A stretch of 40,745 nucleotides of DNA from Cyanobacteria bacterium REEB459 (lineage in GTDB: Bacteria > Cyanobacteriota > Cyanobacteriia > Phormidesmidales > Phormidesmidaceae): positions 1 to 40,745 of the forward strand of contig JAGWXD010000028.1 of NCBI GenBank assembly GCA_018970085.1, read 5' to 3'. Made by a program: the position numbers and the translations under genes. This document shows positions 27,509-35,936 of the stretch, one piece after another. The notes beneath the pieces were generated by a model, which had not been told where the DNA came from, did no database searches, and was given only the letters and a program-made list of their open reading frames with translations. Each line of letters begins with the position of its first letter. Position 1 is the first letter of the stretch.

Positions 27509-28891
27509 GTGAGTCCTTCCCCCTCTCTGATTAGCCTGACTCGCCAAAGCCTGAGTCAACTGCTGCATCGCTATTCGGCTTCCCTGGGCAGGGGGGGCGA
27601 TAGCCGCCACCTCAGCGCTCTGCAAACTGGCCTGGGCCAAATCCAGACCCTCCAGGCCAAACTCGAGTCTCGCTGCCTCAAAGTCGCTGTATTTGGCCTG
27701 GTCAGTCGAGGTAAATCGGCCGTGATCAATGCCTTGATGGGAAACTCTCTACTGGCCACTGGACCGATCCACGGGGTGACCCGCTGGCCGCGATCGCTCT
27801 ATTGGCCAGTTCCCCTGGCGGGCCAGCCCGGTCAACCCGCCTGGCAGATAGAGCTGATTGATACGCCTGGGTTAGATGAGATCGACGGCAATATCCAGGC
27901 CGATATGGCCCAAACCGTCGCCAGCCAGGCGGATTTAATTTTATTTGTAGTCGCTGGGGACATTACCCAGGCCGAATATCTGGCTCTGGTAGACCTGTGG
28001 CGCCAACACAAGCCCCTGCTACTGGTATTTAATAAAATCGACCTTTACCCAGCCATCGACCAGGCAACCATTGCGGCCCAGCTGCGCCAGCTACAACAGC
28101 AGCTGGGAGAACGGGAAGGCCCGCCAGCGATTACCGATGGGGTGGTGATGGTGGCTGCCAGTCCGGCTCCCTGGCCGGTACGGGTAGAGTGGCCCGATGG
28201 TAGCCGGCAGGAAACCTGGGAAACCCCCGCCCCCCAGATTGAGCCCCTGCGTCAGGCCTTGGTGACCCTGGTAGAACAGGAAGGAGCAGCCCTAATCGCC
28301 CTTAATACTCTCAACACCGCTCGCCAGGTTGAAGGAGCCCTGGTTAGTCATTTAAGCCAGATCCACGGGCCACAGGCCGATGCGATTATCTGGCGATTTG
28401 CCCGCTACAAGGCCTTAGCAGTAGCCCTCAACCCGATTGTCGGTCTAGACCTGGCCGCAGGGGTGCTGGCGGATCTGGCGATGATTCGCCAACTGGCTCA
28501 GGTCTATGGGTTTTCCCTCAGCGGCCGCCAGGTCGCCCACCTCTGGAGAGCCATTATCAAAAGTTCAGGGGCTTTATTGTTAAGCGAATTGGGTAGCGGT
28601 CTGTTGGGGGCGGGTAAAACCACTGCCGCCCTGTTCAGCCTGATCGATAGTGCCTCCGGGGTGACGGCCCTGACAGGGGCAATGATGGCCCAGGCCAGTA
28701 CGGCTGGCTATGGGGCCTACACCGTTGGCAAGGCCGCCAAAATATATCTAGAACAGGGCTGTAGTTGGGGCCCAGAGGGCATTAGCACAACCCTCACCAG
28801 AGTCTTACACCGCACTGACCAAAGCACCACCCTGGCCCGTCTGCGACAGGAGATTCAAGGTAGCCTAGCGGTTGGTCAAACATCCCGCTAA
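27509..28891 (+). CDS. Era/dynamin-like GTPase with DUF697-type C-terminal region
   Basis: The 460-residue GTP-binding protein has a P-loop GLVSRGKS (63-70), a G2 Thr in GVTRWP, DTPG (118-121) and NKID (175-178). The second half (about 300-430) is Ala/Leu-rich with hydrophobic stretches (YKALAVALNPIVGLDLAAGVL and GLLGAGKTTAALFSL), like the DUF697 membrane-interacting part found in cyanobacterial GTPases. GLLGAGKT resembles a second P-loop but lacks partner motifs, so it is probably chance. The start is GTG at 27509. Such proteins are thought to act at membranes, but no function has been set. It stands alone. Confidence 0.85.
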   Translation: MSPSPSLISLTRQSLSQLLHRYSASLGRGGDSRHLSALQTGLGQIQTLQAKLESRCLKVAVFGLVSRGKSAVINALMGNSLLATGPIHGVTRWPRSLYWPVPLAGQPGQPAWQIELIDTPGLDEIDGNIQADMAQTVASQADLILFVVAGDITQAEYLALVDLWRQHKPLLLVFNKIDLYPAIDQATIAAQLRQLQQQLGEREGPPAITDGVVMVAASPAPWPVRVEWPDGSRQETWETPAPQIEPLRQALVTLVEQEGAALIALNTLNTARQVEGALVSHLSQIHGPQADAIIWRFARYKALAVALNPIVGLDLAAGVLADLAMIRQLAQVYGFSLSGRQVAHLWRAIIKSSGALLLSELGSGLLGAGKTTAALFSLIDSASGVTALTGAMMAQASTAGYGAYTVGKAAKIYLEQGCSWGPEGISTTLTRVLHRTDQSTTLARLRQEIQGSLAVGQTSR

Positions 28892-28964
28892 ACTATTAAT
28901 AATAATTTTTCATAATTACGTGATAACTACGGCTAACAATAATTACGGCTAACATTGGGCCGGA

Positions 28965-29798
28965 ATGTCTGCCTGGCCTCACCTGATGGTTAACTCTATG
29001 GCCCCTTCTTTTGCATCTAAAGTCAACTGGCAGGGCTGGTTCAGCGCCTTAATGTACGGCTTTATGTACGCTCCCATCCTGGTGCTGGCGGTCTATAGCT
29101 TTAACAGCTCGCGCTACAGTGCCCATTGGGAAGGCTTTAGTCTGCAGTGGTATGGCAGTCTATTTAATGACAGCCGCATTTTTGCTGCCCTGCGCGATAG
29201 TTTGACCATTGCCCTGGTGGCGGTGACGATCGCGGCTATATTAGGGACCCTGATGGCCATTGGCCTGGCCCGGTATCAGTTTTGGGGTAAGGGCCTATAC
29301 CAGGGAATGGCCTACCTGCCCCTGATTATGCCTGACATTGCCATGGCTGTCGCCACCCTGGTCCTGCTCAGTACCCTGACCATTCCCCTCAGCCTGGGGA
29401 CTATTATTGCGGCTCACATTGTCTTTTGCCTGGCCTACATTGCGGTGGTTGTCGCCAGTCGTCTGCAAGCCCTGGACCCCCACCTGGAAGAGGCCGCCCT
29501 GGACCTGGGAGCCACCCCCCTTCAGGCTTTAATCTGGGTGCTGATTCCCCAGTTGGCTCCAGCTATTTTAGCCGGCTGTCTGCTGGCCTTTGTGTTGAGT
29601 ATGGATGACCTGTTGATTTCCAGTTTCACGGCGGGTGGTGGGGCCAATCCCCTGCCCCTGGAGATCTTTAGTCGGGTTCGCACCGGGGTTAAACCCGATA
29701 TCAATGCCCTGAGTGTGGTACTGATCACTGGCTCGGCTTTGATCTCAGCCCTGGCAGAATACCTGCGTTACCGCAGCGATCGCCCCAGCCATTCCTAA
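28965..29798 (+). CDS. potC: PotC-type spermidine/putrescine ABC permease
   Basis: The 277-residue inner-membrane permease resembles PotC. YAPILVLAVYSFNSSRYSAHWEGFSLQWYGSLF is the classic PotC start region, six membrane segments follow, and EEAALDLGATPLQALIWVLIPQLAP is the cytoplasmic EAA loop. FVLSMDDLLISSFTAGGG is highly characteristic of the family. The ATG at 28965 is used; ATGs seven and eleven codons later are possible. PotA, PotB and PotD partners are missing from the neighbourhood and must be encoded elsewhere if the transporter works. Confidence 0.9.
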   Translation: MSAWPHLMVNSMAPSFASKVNWQGWFSALMYGFMYAPILVLAVYSFNSSRYSAHWEGFSLQWYGSLFNDSRIFAALRDSLTIALVAVTIAAILGTLMAIGLARYQFWGKGLYQGMAYLPLIMPDIAMAVATLVLLSTLTIPLSLGTIIAAHIVFCLAYIAVVVASRLQALDPHLEEAALDLGATPLQALIWVLIPQLAPAILAGCLLAFVLSMDDLLISSFTAGGGANPLPLEIFSRVRTGVKPDINALSVVLITGSALISALAEYLRYRSDRPSHS

Positions 29799-30004
29799 CC
29801 CCCACAGACGGCGGGGCTGGGAGAAAACCTCAGACCATGGCAAGTCTGGTGCAAACCCTGGCCAGTTGCATTGCTCTAGCCAATTTTGCTGAAATTCTTC
29901 TATGGCATCTGGTCAAAGTCCTAACTGATCAGACAGAATACAGATATTCTTAATTGGCTGCCCACCCTATGATGCTCTGCCCCCCCGTCTCATCGCCCCT
30001 TCCG

Positions 30005-31333
30005 ATGAAGACACTAGCCCTATCTTCTCTAGCGGTGGTCGGTCTTTTGGGTTTGGCCAGTCCCAGCAAAGCCCAGGCAGCAACTGAGATGGCTACCTTT
30101 AAAGATAGCCCCAAGGCAGTTCTCGATGAAGCCTGGCAAATCGTTAATCAAGAATACGTTGACAATAAGTTTAACCAGGTGGATTGGCAGGTGATTCGGC
30201 AAGATCTGCTGGGGCGAGAGTACACCTCTCCAGAGGCTGCCTACGGTGCCCTGCGCGTGGCTCTGCGCCAACTGAACGACCCCTATACTCGCTTTCTGTC
30301 CCCTGCAGAATATGCTGACCTGACCGATCAAACCTCGGGGGAAGTCTCTGGAATTGGGGTGCGATTGCAGTACGACAATCAAACCCGGGGGGTGGTGATC
30401 AGCGAAGTATTGGCGGATTCTTCGGCCCAGAGTGCCGGATTAATAGTGGGCGATCGCATTCTTTTAGTCGATGGTGAAAGTACCGACCACCTCAGCGTCG
30501 ATGCCGTTTCCCAACGGTTGCGAGGCATCGACGGTTCCCAGGTAATGGTTACCATTTCCCGTGGTGGTACCAGTCCTCGTAGTCTCATGGTGACTCGCTC
30601 CCGTCTGGAAATTCCTACCGTTGAGTATGCCCTGAAAACCTCTGGCCGCCAGTCCATTGGCTATATTCGTCTGATTGAGTTTAACGCCCAGGCCGCCCAG
30701 CAGATGGAAAAGGCGATTCGCAGCCTCACCGCCCAGGGAGTTAAAGGCTTTGTGCTAGACCTGCGGGGTAACCCCGGTGGGCTGCTGATGTCTAGCATTG
30801 ATATCGGTCGAATGTGGTTACAGCATGGACCCATTGTGCGAACTCAAGACCGCAACGGCAACGATGACACCATCTCTGCTAATCGCACCGCCCTCACCCA
30901 ACTGCCCCTAACGATTTTAGTGGACAGACGATCTGCCAGTTCTAGCGAAATTCTCGCCGGCGCCCTACAGGATCACAACCGGGCCACCGTCGTCGGGGCA
31001 CCTACCTTTGGTAAGGCGCTGGTGCAGTCGCTCCATGGTCTTTCTGACGGGTCTGGGCTAACGGTGACCGTGGCCCACTACTTCACCCCCAATGGCACCG
31101 ACATCAGCCGTCGCGGCATTGTCCCCGATGTGCCCATCGAACTCACCGACTTACAGCGCACCCAGCTATTTAGCAACCCCTCCCAATTGGGTACCAGCGC
31201 TGATACTCAATACCTCAAGGCAGCCCAGGTACTAGAGCAGACCATCATCGCCCAGACCGGGGCCGGTCGGCCGCGGCAACTCAGCGAAGCCAGACTCACA
31301 ACAGGGGTGGCTCGCTCCGATATGCCCAGGTAA
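30005..31333 (+). CDS. Carboxyl-terminal processing protease, S41 family (CtpB/CtpC-like)
   Basis: The 442-residue exported serine protease starts at ATG 30005. That start gives a clean signal peptide (MKTLALSSLAVVGLLGLASPSKAQA), whereas upstream candidates add a non-signal extension. An N-terminal helical region is followed by a PDZ domain (about 95-170, GIGVRLQYDNQTRG...GLIVGDRILLVDG). The S41 catalytic core is next, with the Ser in SASSSEILAGAL and the Lys in FGKALVQ. Cyanobacteria usually have three such enzymes; CtpA matures the D1 protein. This sequence is closer, from memory, to the CtpB/CtpC types. Its 3' end overlaps cobA convergently. Confidence 0.92.
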   Translation: MKTLALSSLAVVGLLGLASPSKAQAATEMATFKDSPKAVLDEAWQIVNQEYVDNKFNQVDWQVIRQDLLGREYTSPEAAYGALRVALRQLNDPYTRFLSPAEYADLTDQTSGEVSGIGVRLQYDNQTRGVVISEVLADSSAQSAGLIVGDRILLVDGESTDHLSVDAVSQRLRGIDGSQVMVTISRGGTSPRSLMVTRSRLEIPTVEYALKTSGRQSIGYIRLIEFNAQAAQQMEKAIRSLTAQGVKGFVLDLRGNPGGLLMSSIDIGRMWLQHGPIVRTQDRNGNDDTISANRTALTQLPLTILVDRRSASSSEILAGALQDHNRATVVGAPTFGKALVQSLHGLSDGSGLTVTVAHYFTPNGTDISRRGIVPDVPIELTDLQRTQLFSNPSQLGTSADTQYLKAAQVLEQTIIAQTGAGRPRQLSEARLTTGVARSDMPR

Positions 31334-32078
31334 CCACCTGGCCAATCACCGCCAGGGCAGGAGCCTCAAAGGCTGCTGCCTGAGCCTGACTAACCACCCC
31401 ATCCAGGGGAGCTACTAGGATTTGCTGCTGGGGGTAGGTGCCCCAGCGAATTAAGGCTACGGGAGTCTGGGGAGCAAGGCCAGCCCCTAGCAGTTCTCGG
31501 GTAATAGTGGTCAGGTTATGAATACCCATGTACACTACGATGGTTTCTGCCCCCTGGGCCAGGGCCCGCCAGTTCACCTGGGGGCGATACTTACCCACCG
31601 CCTCATGGCCAGTGACAAAAACCACGCTGGAACTACAATCCCGATGGGTGAGGGGAATACCCGCATAGGCAGGTGCCGCTACCCCCGCGGTAATTCCAGG
31701 CACCACCTCTACCCCTATACCGGCTTGTCTTAAATCGGCCATTTCTTCGCCACCCCGTCCAAACACAAAGGGATCACCCCCCTTAAGTCGCACTACCAGG
31801 GCATGGGCCTGAGCCTTAGCGATAATTAAAGCCGTAATATCGGCCTGGTCCATAGAGTGGCGCCCCCGGCGCTTGCCAGCGTTGATCACCTCGGCCTGGG
31901 GGTTGATCATAGCCAGAATCGGGGGGCTAACCAGGGCGTCGTGAATCACCACCTCAGCGGTTTCCAGCAAAGCTTTACCCTTAAGGGTGAGCAAGCCTGG
32001 GTCGCCGGGCCCCGCTCCCACCAGGTAAACCTTACCAAGATAGAGCGGGGACGGGGATGGAAAGGAGCTAGCGGTCAT
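31296..32078 (-). CDS. cobA: Uroporphyrinogen-III C-methyltransferase
   Basis: The 260-residue enzyme adds two methyl groups to uroporphyrinogen III to make precorrin-2, the branch to siroheme and cobalamin. GAGPGDPGLLTLKG, VRLKGGDPFVFGRGGEE and VVPGITAGVAAPAYAGIPLTHR are the AdoMet- and substrate-binding signatures, all intact. The stand-alone form lacks the CysG oxidase/chelatase part. It starts one base inside the stop of the preceding membrane-protein gene (TGATG), so those two are coupled. Its last 38 bases overlap the ctp gene on the opposite strand. Confidence 0.96.
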   Translation of the reverse strand: MTASSFPSPSPLYLGKVYLVGAGPGDPGLLTLKGKALLETAEVVIHDALVSPPILAMINPQAEVINAGKRRGRHSMDQADITALIIAKAQAHALVVRLKGGDPFVFGRGGEEMADLRQAGIGVEVVPGITAGVAAPAYAGIPLTHRDCSSSVVFVTGHEAVGKYRPQVNWRALAQGAETIVVYMGIHNLTTITRELLGAGLAPQTPVALIRWGTYPQQQILVAPLDGVVSQAQAAAFEAPALAVIGQVVTWAYRSEPPLL

Positions 32079-32713
32079 CAGAGTTCAGCAACGGAATTAA
32101 GGCCGACAATATCTTCGTAGGCCGCCGCAATGATGCAACTGACTAGGGGAGCCGCCACTAAAAGTCCCACGCCTAAGGCCAGCAGACCTGCCAAAATCAG
32201 CAGAAACAATAACAGACCTAAGCCCAAAAAGGAGAACCACTTCTTAGTAATAATTCGGCGGCTGGTTTCCATGGCAGACCAGAAATCCATATGTTTGTCA
32301 ATTACTAGCGCCTGGGAAAACATATAACCTACTGCTAGATAAATGCCCGGTACAACCAATAAAATCAACCCGATGAAAATCAGCAGACTCGACACCAAAG
32401 ATGTCAATAGTACAGGCAAAAATTTGCGAAAGCCACCAAAAAAATCTCTAAAGGTTTTGGGTCGACCACGGGCTATTTGAAAGGCTACACAAAAGTAACC
32501 TACTCCCAGAACAGGGGCAATAATATTACTAAAAATGACTGCCAAAGTCTCAGGAAAAATTTTACTAACGGCCAAACTAAAGCCCAGGTAAATTATAGTA
32601 AATAGAATAAATTGCCAGGGGTAGCTCTTAAAGATTTTCCAGCCCCGACTAAAGTACTGGCCCATCTTAAATTCGTAGTCTCGATTAACCAAATCGCCGT
32701 TAAAGCTAGTCAT
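32078..32713 (-). CDS. Multi-span membrane protein of unknown function
   Basis: The 211-residue protein has about five to six hydrophobic segments after a short hydrophilic start with FSRGWKIFKSYPWQFILFTI. The layout (amphipathic start, paired spans, FWSAMETSRRIITKKWFSFLGL loop) recalls poorly characterised DUF975/glycerophosphodiester phosphodiesterase membrane-domain-like proteins. The ATG at 32713 is preferred; a TTG two codons earlier is possible. Its stop overlaps the cobA start by one base, so the two are co-transcribed, but no functional link to tetrapyrroles is evident. Confidence 0.72.
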   Translation of the reverse strand: MTSFNGDLVNRDYEFKMGQYFSRGWKIFKSYPWQFILFTIIYLGFSLAVSKIFPETLAVIFSNIIAPVLGVGYFCVAFQIARGRPKTFRDFFGGFRKFLPVLLTSLVSSLLIFIGLILLVVPGIYLAVGYMFSQALVIDKHMDFWSAMETSRRIITKKWFSFLGLGLLLFLLILAGLLALGVGLLVAAPLVSCIIAAAYEDIVGLNSVAEL

Positions 32714-33460
32714 GTGCAAACGCCCAAAGATCTATACAACTAGAGAAAGAGAATTAGTTAAAATTTCTACTACAGCCCCCATTAAAAGGCCCATTTACCG
32801 CTGGACTGGTTAGGGTTTAACCCGACCAGTGGAGTCTGGGGGGCTCCTGGTGCAGGACCCTGACTAAAGTGAGAAATCCTATCTAGCCGGGGTAGGGTAG
32901 CTACCCTGGCCAAATCAGCTCTAAGATTACCTAAGGACTTGATCAAAGCCTTGAATTCATAGCAAAGTTTTAATCAACCAGAGGGCTATCGCCCCCTGGT
33001 TGGCGGCCAAATCTTTTTACCCTCATTCCTAAATCCGGTCTCCCACAAGGGGCGCAGGGACTTTCAACCGAAAGCCTGGTTCAGAAGATCCTCTCCCCGA
33101 GCAGGAAAGGGCGGTACTTGTTTTGTCGGTCAATCAGGCTTTAGCCCTTTGCCCATCCTACTCACCCTGACAAAGCTGATCCCTACCCAACCGGGGTCTA
33201 CAGGCTGAGAGCAAAGGGCAGTGAGGGGTCTATTTGATAAGTCTATTTGATTAAAGTAAATAACGATCGATCTAACCCTAAGGGCTGGCCGATTCCTCTA
33301 CTTGCCCCGAAACTCAAGCCATAGGTAGGGTCAACCTAACCCATCTAGAGAGCAGCTGTATTATAGGCAACAAGGGTGGAGGTGTTCTAGGGTCAGGAGA
33401 GTGTTCCACAAAACTGCGCCGGGGGCGATCTCGCCACCCAAGATCACTATCCTTGGGGGT
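32714..33460. other. Gene-free stretch with several strong inverted repeats
   Basis: About 750 bases without a supportable gene. Inverted repeats stand out. At 32805-32830 ACTGGT and ACCAGT enclose GGGTT/AACCC. At 32894-32907 there is a perfect 14-bp palindrome, AGGGTAG/CTACCCT. At 32977-33002 AACCAG and CTGGTT enclose GGG/CCC, with a T-rich stretch about 13 bases beyond. A short direct repeat TCTATTTGAT occurs twice near 33229-33250, and the hairpin CTTTCAACCGAAAG is at 33061-33074. The stretch could hold the promoter of the operon at 32078-32713 and a structured RNA; none is recognised. Confidence 0.45.
33061..33074. repeat. Short hairpin repeat CTTTCAACCGAAAG, copy 1
   Basis: The 14-base hairpin sequence (CTTTC/GAAAG around AACC) recurs exactly at 39108-39121, close to the PepSY gene promoter region. 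Flanks differ. It may be a short dispersed repeat; two copies are too few to judge. Confidence 0.3.
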
Positions 33461-34333
33461 TTACTCCCTGGTGATTACGGCGATGGGCCCGCCCTGGAAG
33501 CTGGCGGCGATCGCAGAAAAACGGCGAGTGCCGGTGGGGCTAAACACTATGGACCGGAGGCCACCCTCCTCGGCGTACACCTGCACGGGCCAGAGGATCC
33601 AGCCCAATCGATACCGCTGGAGCAGCAGCGGTGGGGAAAGCTTAGGACGCTGGTGGGCCAGTAGACGTTGGCCCTCCTCCAGGGGCCGCACCTGGGTACG
33701 GGCCAGGCGGTCGTGGACAGCTCGTCCCTGGGGATCGAGGAGGGCGGTCAGCCCCCCGGCTAGGCTGGCGGTCAGGCTCAGCCCCGCCAGGGCCACCAGG
33801 CTAGGGAAGGCGCCACTGCTCAGCCAGACCAGGTAAGCCAAACCCAGGGGTAGGCCCAGGCGCCCCACCCCCTCCCTCAGCATGGCGGCGGTATAGCCCT
33901 GCTGGGGTTGGTGGGGGGCCACCACCTGAAGCCCTAGCCAAGTCTTGGGCAAGGTTTTACCCCTGGTGGCAAGGCCATGGAGGTGGTGCAGCCCCAGGCC
34001 CAGGGGTAGGACCAGAGCGGTAAACCAGAGCAGGTTGGTCAAGGGGGGGACCTGGGTGACCAGGGACTGGCGCGATCTCCCCAGGGGTGCCGCCGTTACC
34101 TCTTGCACCAGGCTAGACAACGGATTCAGGGGCACAAGATGATCCTGGACTTGGTGGCGAACCCAGGCTCCGGCGGCCCAGGGCAGGGCGGTGCTGGCGG
34201 TGAGTAAACTGACCTCCAGGCTGCAGGCCAGTAAGCGGCGTAGGGTTAACTTCCAGGGGGCTGACCAACCTCCCCGCACCGTCGTAGCTGATACCTCAGC
34301 GGTAATGGGTTGGGAGTCGGAGGGCAGGGCCAT
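33461..34333 (-). CDS. RDD-family membrane protein
   Basis: The 290-residue protein shows the RDD layout: WKLTLRRLLACSLEVSLLTAST at the start of the first span with its Arg, a second span (LTNLLWFTALVLPLGLGLHHLHGLATRGKTLPKTWLGLQV, where GKT replaces the usual GKT-P motif context), and a third region with AVHDRLARTQV, the usual end block. The last 85 residues form a hydrophilic tail. RDD proteins have been tied to ion or metabolite transport, without a common substrate. It lies downstream of the His-rich and TPR genes on the same strand with gaps of 90 and 72 bases, so they may be one transcript. Confidence 0.78.
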   Translation of the reverse strand: MALPSDSQPITAEVSATTVRGGWSAPWKLTLRRLLACSLEVSLLTASTALPWAAGAWVRHQVQDHLVPLNPLSSLVQEVTAAPLGRSRQSLVTQVPPLTNLLWFTALVLPLGLGLHHLHGLATRGKTLPKTWLGLQVVAPHQPQQGYTAAMLREGVGRLGLPLGLAYLVWLSSGAFPSLVALAGLSLTASLAGGLTALLDPQGRAVHDRLARTQVRPLEEGQRLLAHQRPKLSPPLLLQRYRLGWILWPVQVYAEEGGLRSIVFSPTGTRRFSAIAASFQGGPIAVITRE

Positions 34334-34423
34334 AGCTAGGGATTACTGGCTACAAACAGAATTGAGTAGGCCCCATTGTAGCCAAAACTCCTCCCGCCGC
34401 TACGGATTTGATCGCGGACCGGT

Positions 34424-34912
34424 TTAGGGAACGACAATCTCCACCGTAGCGGCAATGGGCTGGCCCTGATGGGTCAGGGTCTGATGACGGTTGGTATTCA
34501 AACTCACCGTGATCTGGTGACGCCCCGGCGGCAGATCAACAAGGTGCACCCAGGGACCGTAGATCCGCCCGCTTTTTTCACCGTTAATGGAGAGATGGCC
34601 ATGGCCCACATTGGGCTGATTGGCCTGGTTGACCTGCTCCGGTGCAAACCGAAAGTTGGTGGTTTGAATCTCCAGATTCCAGCCCCGCAGAGCGTCGGTG
34701 TGAACCACCAGGTTAAGGGTGGGTACCGCCTGGCCAGGGGGAACTTCAAAGGTACCGTGGTGGGCATCCCCATGGGGCTGCTGCTGACCATGACCGGTGG
34801 CTGGCTGGGTCTGATGCCCAGGGCTAGGGTTCACCCCCTGGGCAGTGCCTAGACTGAGCCCCAGCACCAGGAGGCTCAGACCTAGCATTTTGAGACGGGA
34901 TGCATAAACCAT
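34424..34912 (-). CDS. Secreted His-rich protein, possible periplasmic metal binder
   Basis: The 162-residue protein has a signal peptide (residues 1-25, MLGLSLLVLGLSLGTAQG). A His/Gln/Gly-rich linker follows (His at 33, 41, 47, 51, 52). A compact beta-type domain then contains GHGHLSINGEKSGRIYGPW (about 103-121) and further His at 123, 132, 143 and 148. The His distribution and export suggest copper or another metal, an idea supported by the neighbouring BlaI/M56 pair, but this is inference. AAGGAG precedes the ATG at 34912. No enzyme family is recognised. Confidence 0.75.
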   Translation of the reverse strand: MVYASRLKMLGLSLLVLGLSLGTAQGVNPSPGHQTQPATGHGQQQPHGDAHHGTFEVPPGQAVPTLNLVVHTDALRGWNLEIQTTNFRFAPEQVNQANQPNVGHGHLSINGEKSGRIYGPWVHLVDLPPGRHQITVSLNTNRHQTLTHQGQPIAATVEIVVP

Positions 34913-34984
34913 AGTCAGAAGACTCCTTGCTTAATGACAGGGTTAGGGCGAAGGGGGGATGCTCCCCAGGGTTGAAGCCGACCC

Positions 34985-35782
34985 TCAACCCGTGGCCAGG
35001 GCCGGGCTTTGCCATGCGTTGAGTAGGGTCAAGATGTAATGGTGTAAGGGGGCCTGCCCCTGGAGTTGGGCGCAGTGGGCGGCCTGTTGCAGGTCCGCCA
35101 GGCCACCGGCATGGTCCCCCAGGGAACGCCGCAGCAGGCCCCGCTTTAGATAGGTGCGGGCATGGTCAGGATCAATGCGGAGTAAGTGGTTCAGGTCCAC
35201 GAGGGCCGCCTCGGTGCGGCCCAATTGGTGGCAGGCGCAACTGTGGTTAAAGAGGGTGCGCACATCCCCCTCCGCCAGGGCCAGGGCCTGGTCAAAGTCC
35301 GCCAGGGCCTGCTCCGGCTGGGCCGCCATCAGCTTGGCCAGACCCCGATCATCGTAGATCTCCACCAGGGCCTCGGGGGTGGCGGCCCGGGCCAGGGCCT
35401 GATCAAAGTCGGCAATGGCGGCGCCAAAGTCGTGCAGGGCCACGTATACCAACCCCCGGTTATAGTAGACTCGAAAGTTTTCCGGAGCCAGGCTAAGGGC
35501 CTGGGTGTCGTCCACCAGGGCCTGGCTGAAGTCCCCCCCATGGTAACGGGCTAGGCCACGGCTGAGCCAGTAATCTGAGTTCTGGTCGGCGATCTCCAGG
35601 GCTTGACTACAGAGGGTAACGGCCTGGTCATAGCCTTGCTGCTGCACCGCCAGTAGACAGCGATCGCCCAGATCGGTCTCAAGATCATGGGCCCTGGCCA
35701 GGGTGGGCCAGCCCAGCAGGACCAGCAGCACCAGCCCTATCCTAAGCAACCAGGCGGACCATGGGATATTTGTTGCCACCAT
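34985..35782 (-). CDS. Exported tetratricopeptide-repeat protein
   Basis: The 265-residue protein starts at ATG 35782, giving a signal peptide or anchor (WSAWLLRIGLVLLVLLGWPTLARA, cleavage likely after ARA). It then has about five to six TPR units, such as SDYWLSRGLARYHGGDFSQALVDDTQALSLAPENF and the next units ending near residue 240. TPRs mediate protein-protein contacts; the partner is unknown. The gene is divergent from the BlaI-like repressor gene and shares its intergenic region, which holds an ATTAC-N5-GTAAT site 77 bases upstream of this start. Confidence 0.82.
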   Translation of the reverse strand: MVATNIPWSAWLLRIGLVLLVLLGWPTLARAHDLETDLGDRCLLAVQQQGYDQAVTLCSQALEIADQNSDYWLSRGLARYHGGDFSQALVDDTQALSLAPENFRVYYNRGLVYVALHDFGAAIADFDQALARAATPEALVEIYDDRGLAKLMAAQPEQALADFDQALALAEGDVRTLFNHSCACHQLGRTEAALVDLNHLLRIDPDHARTYLKRGLLRRSLGDHAGGLADLQQAAHCAQLQGQAPLHHYILTLLNAWQSPALATG

Positions 35783-35859
35783 AGATAATCGATTGATGGG
35801 AAAGTCGTTCGGTATTATCCCGGCAGACCGCTGGGGAGGCAAATGACCACCGGTCAAAT

Positions 35860-35874
35860 ATTACGACCTGTAAT
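35860..35874. promoter_or_regulatory. Inverted repeat ATTAC-N5-GTAAT, probable BlaI/PetR operator (site 1)
   Basis: ATTAC GACCT GTAAT lies between the divergent TPR gene and the BlaI-family repressor gene, 62 bases before the repressor start. BlaI/MecI/CopY repressors are known to bind TTACA/TGTAA-type palindromes, so autoregulation is likely. The same arm sequence and spacing recur at 39171-39185. A -10-like TACACT lies at 35906-35911. Confidence 0.6.
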
Positions 35875-35936
35875 CATGGAAGCTGGCGAAATTAGCCCCA
35901 TCCCTTACACTGGGGATACCCTATCACCCCATCACC

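Noticed and set aside
28610-28640. Second P-loop (GLLGAGKT) in the GTPase at 27509-28891
   Set aside because: It lies in the hydrophobic C-terminal region without any following G-motifs, so it is probably chance.
33041-33200. Structured RNA such as SRP RNA, tmRNA or RNase P RNA
   Set aside because: None of the conserved core sequences of these RNAs could be found.
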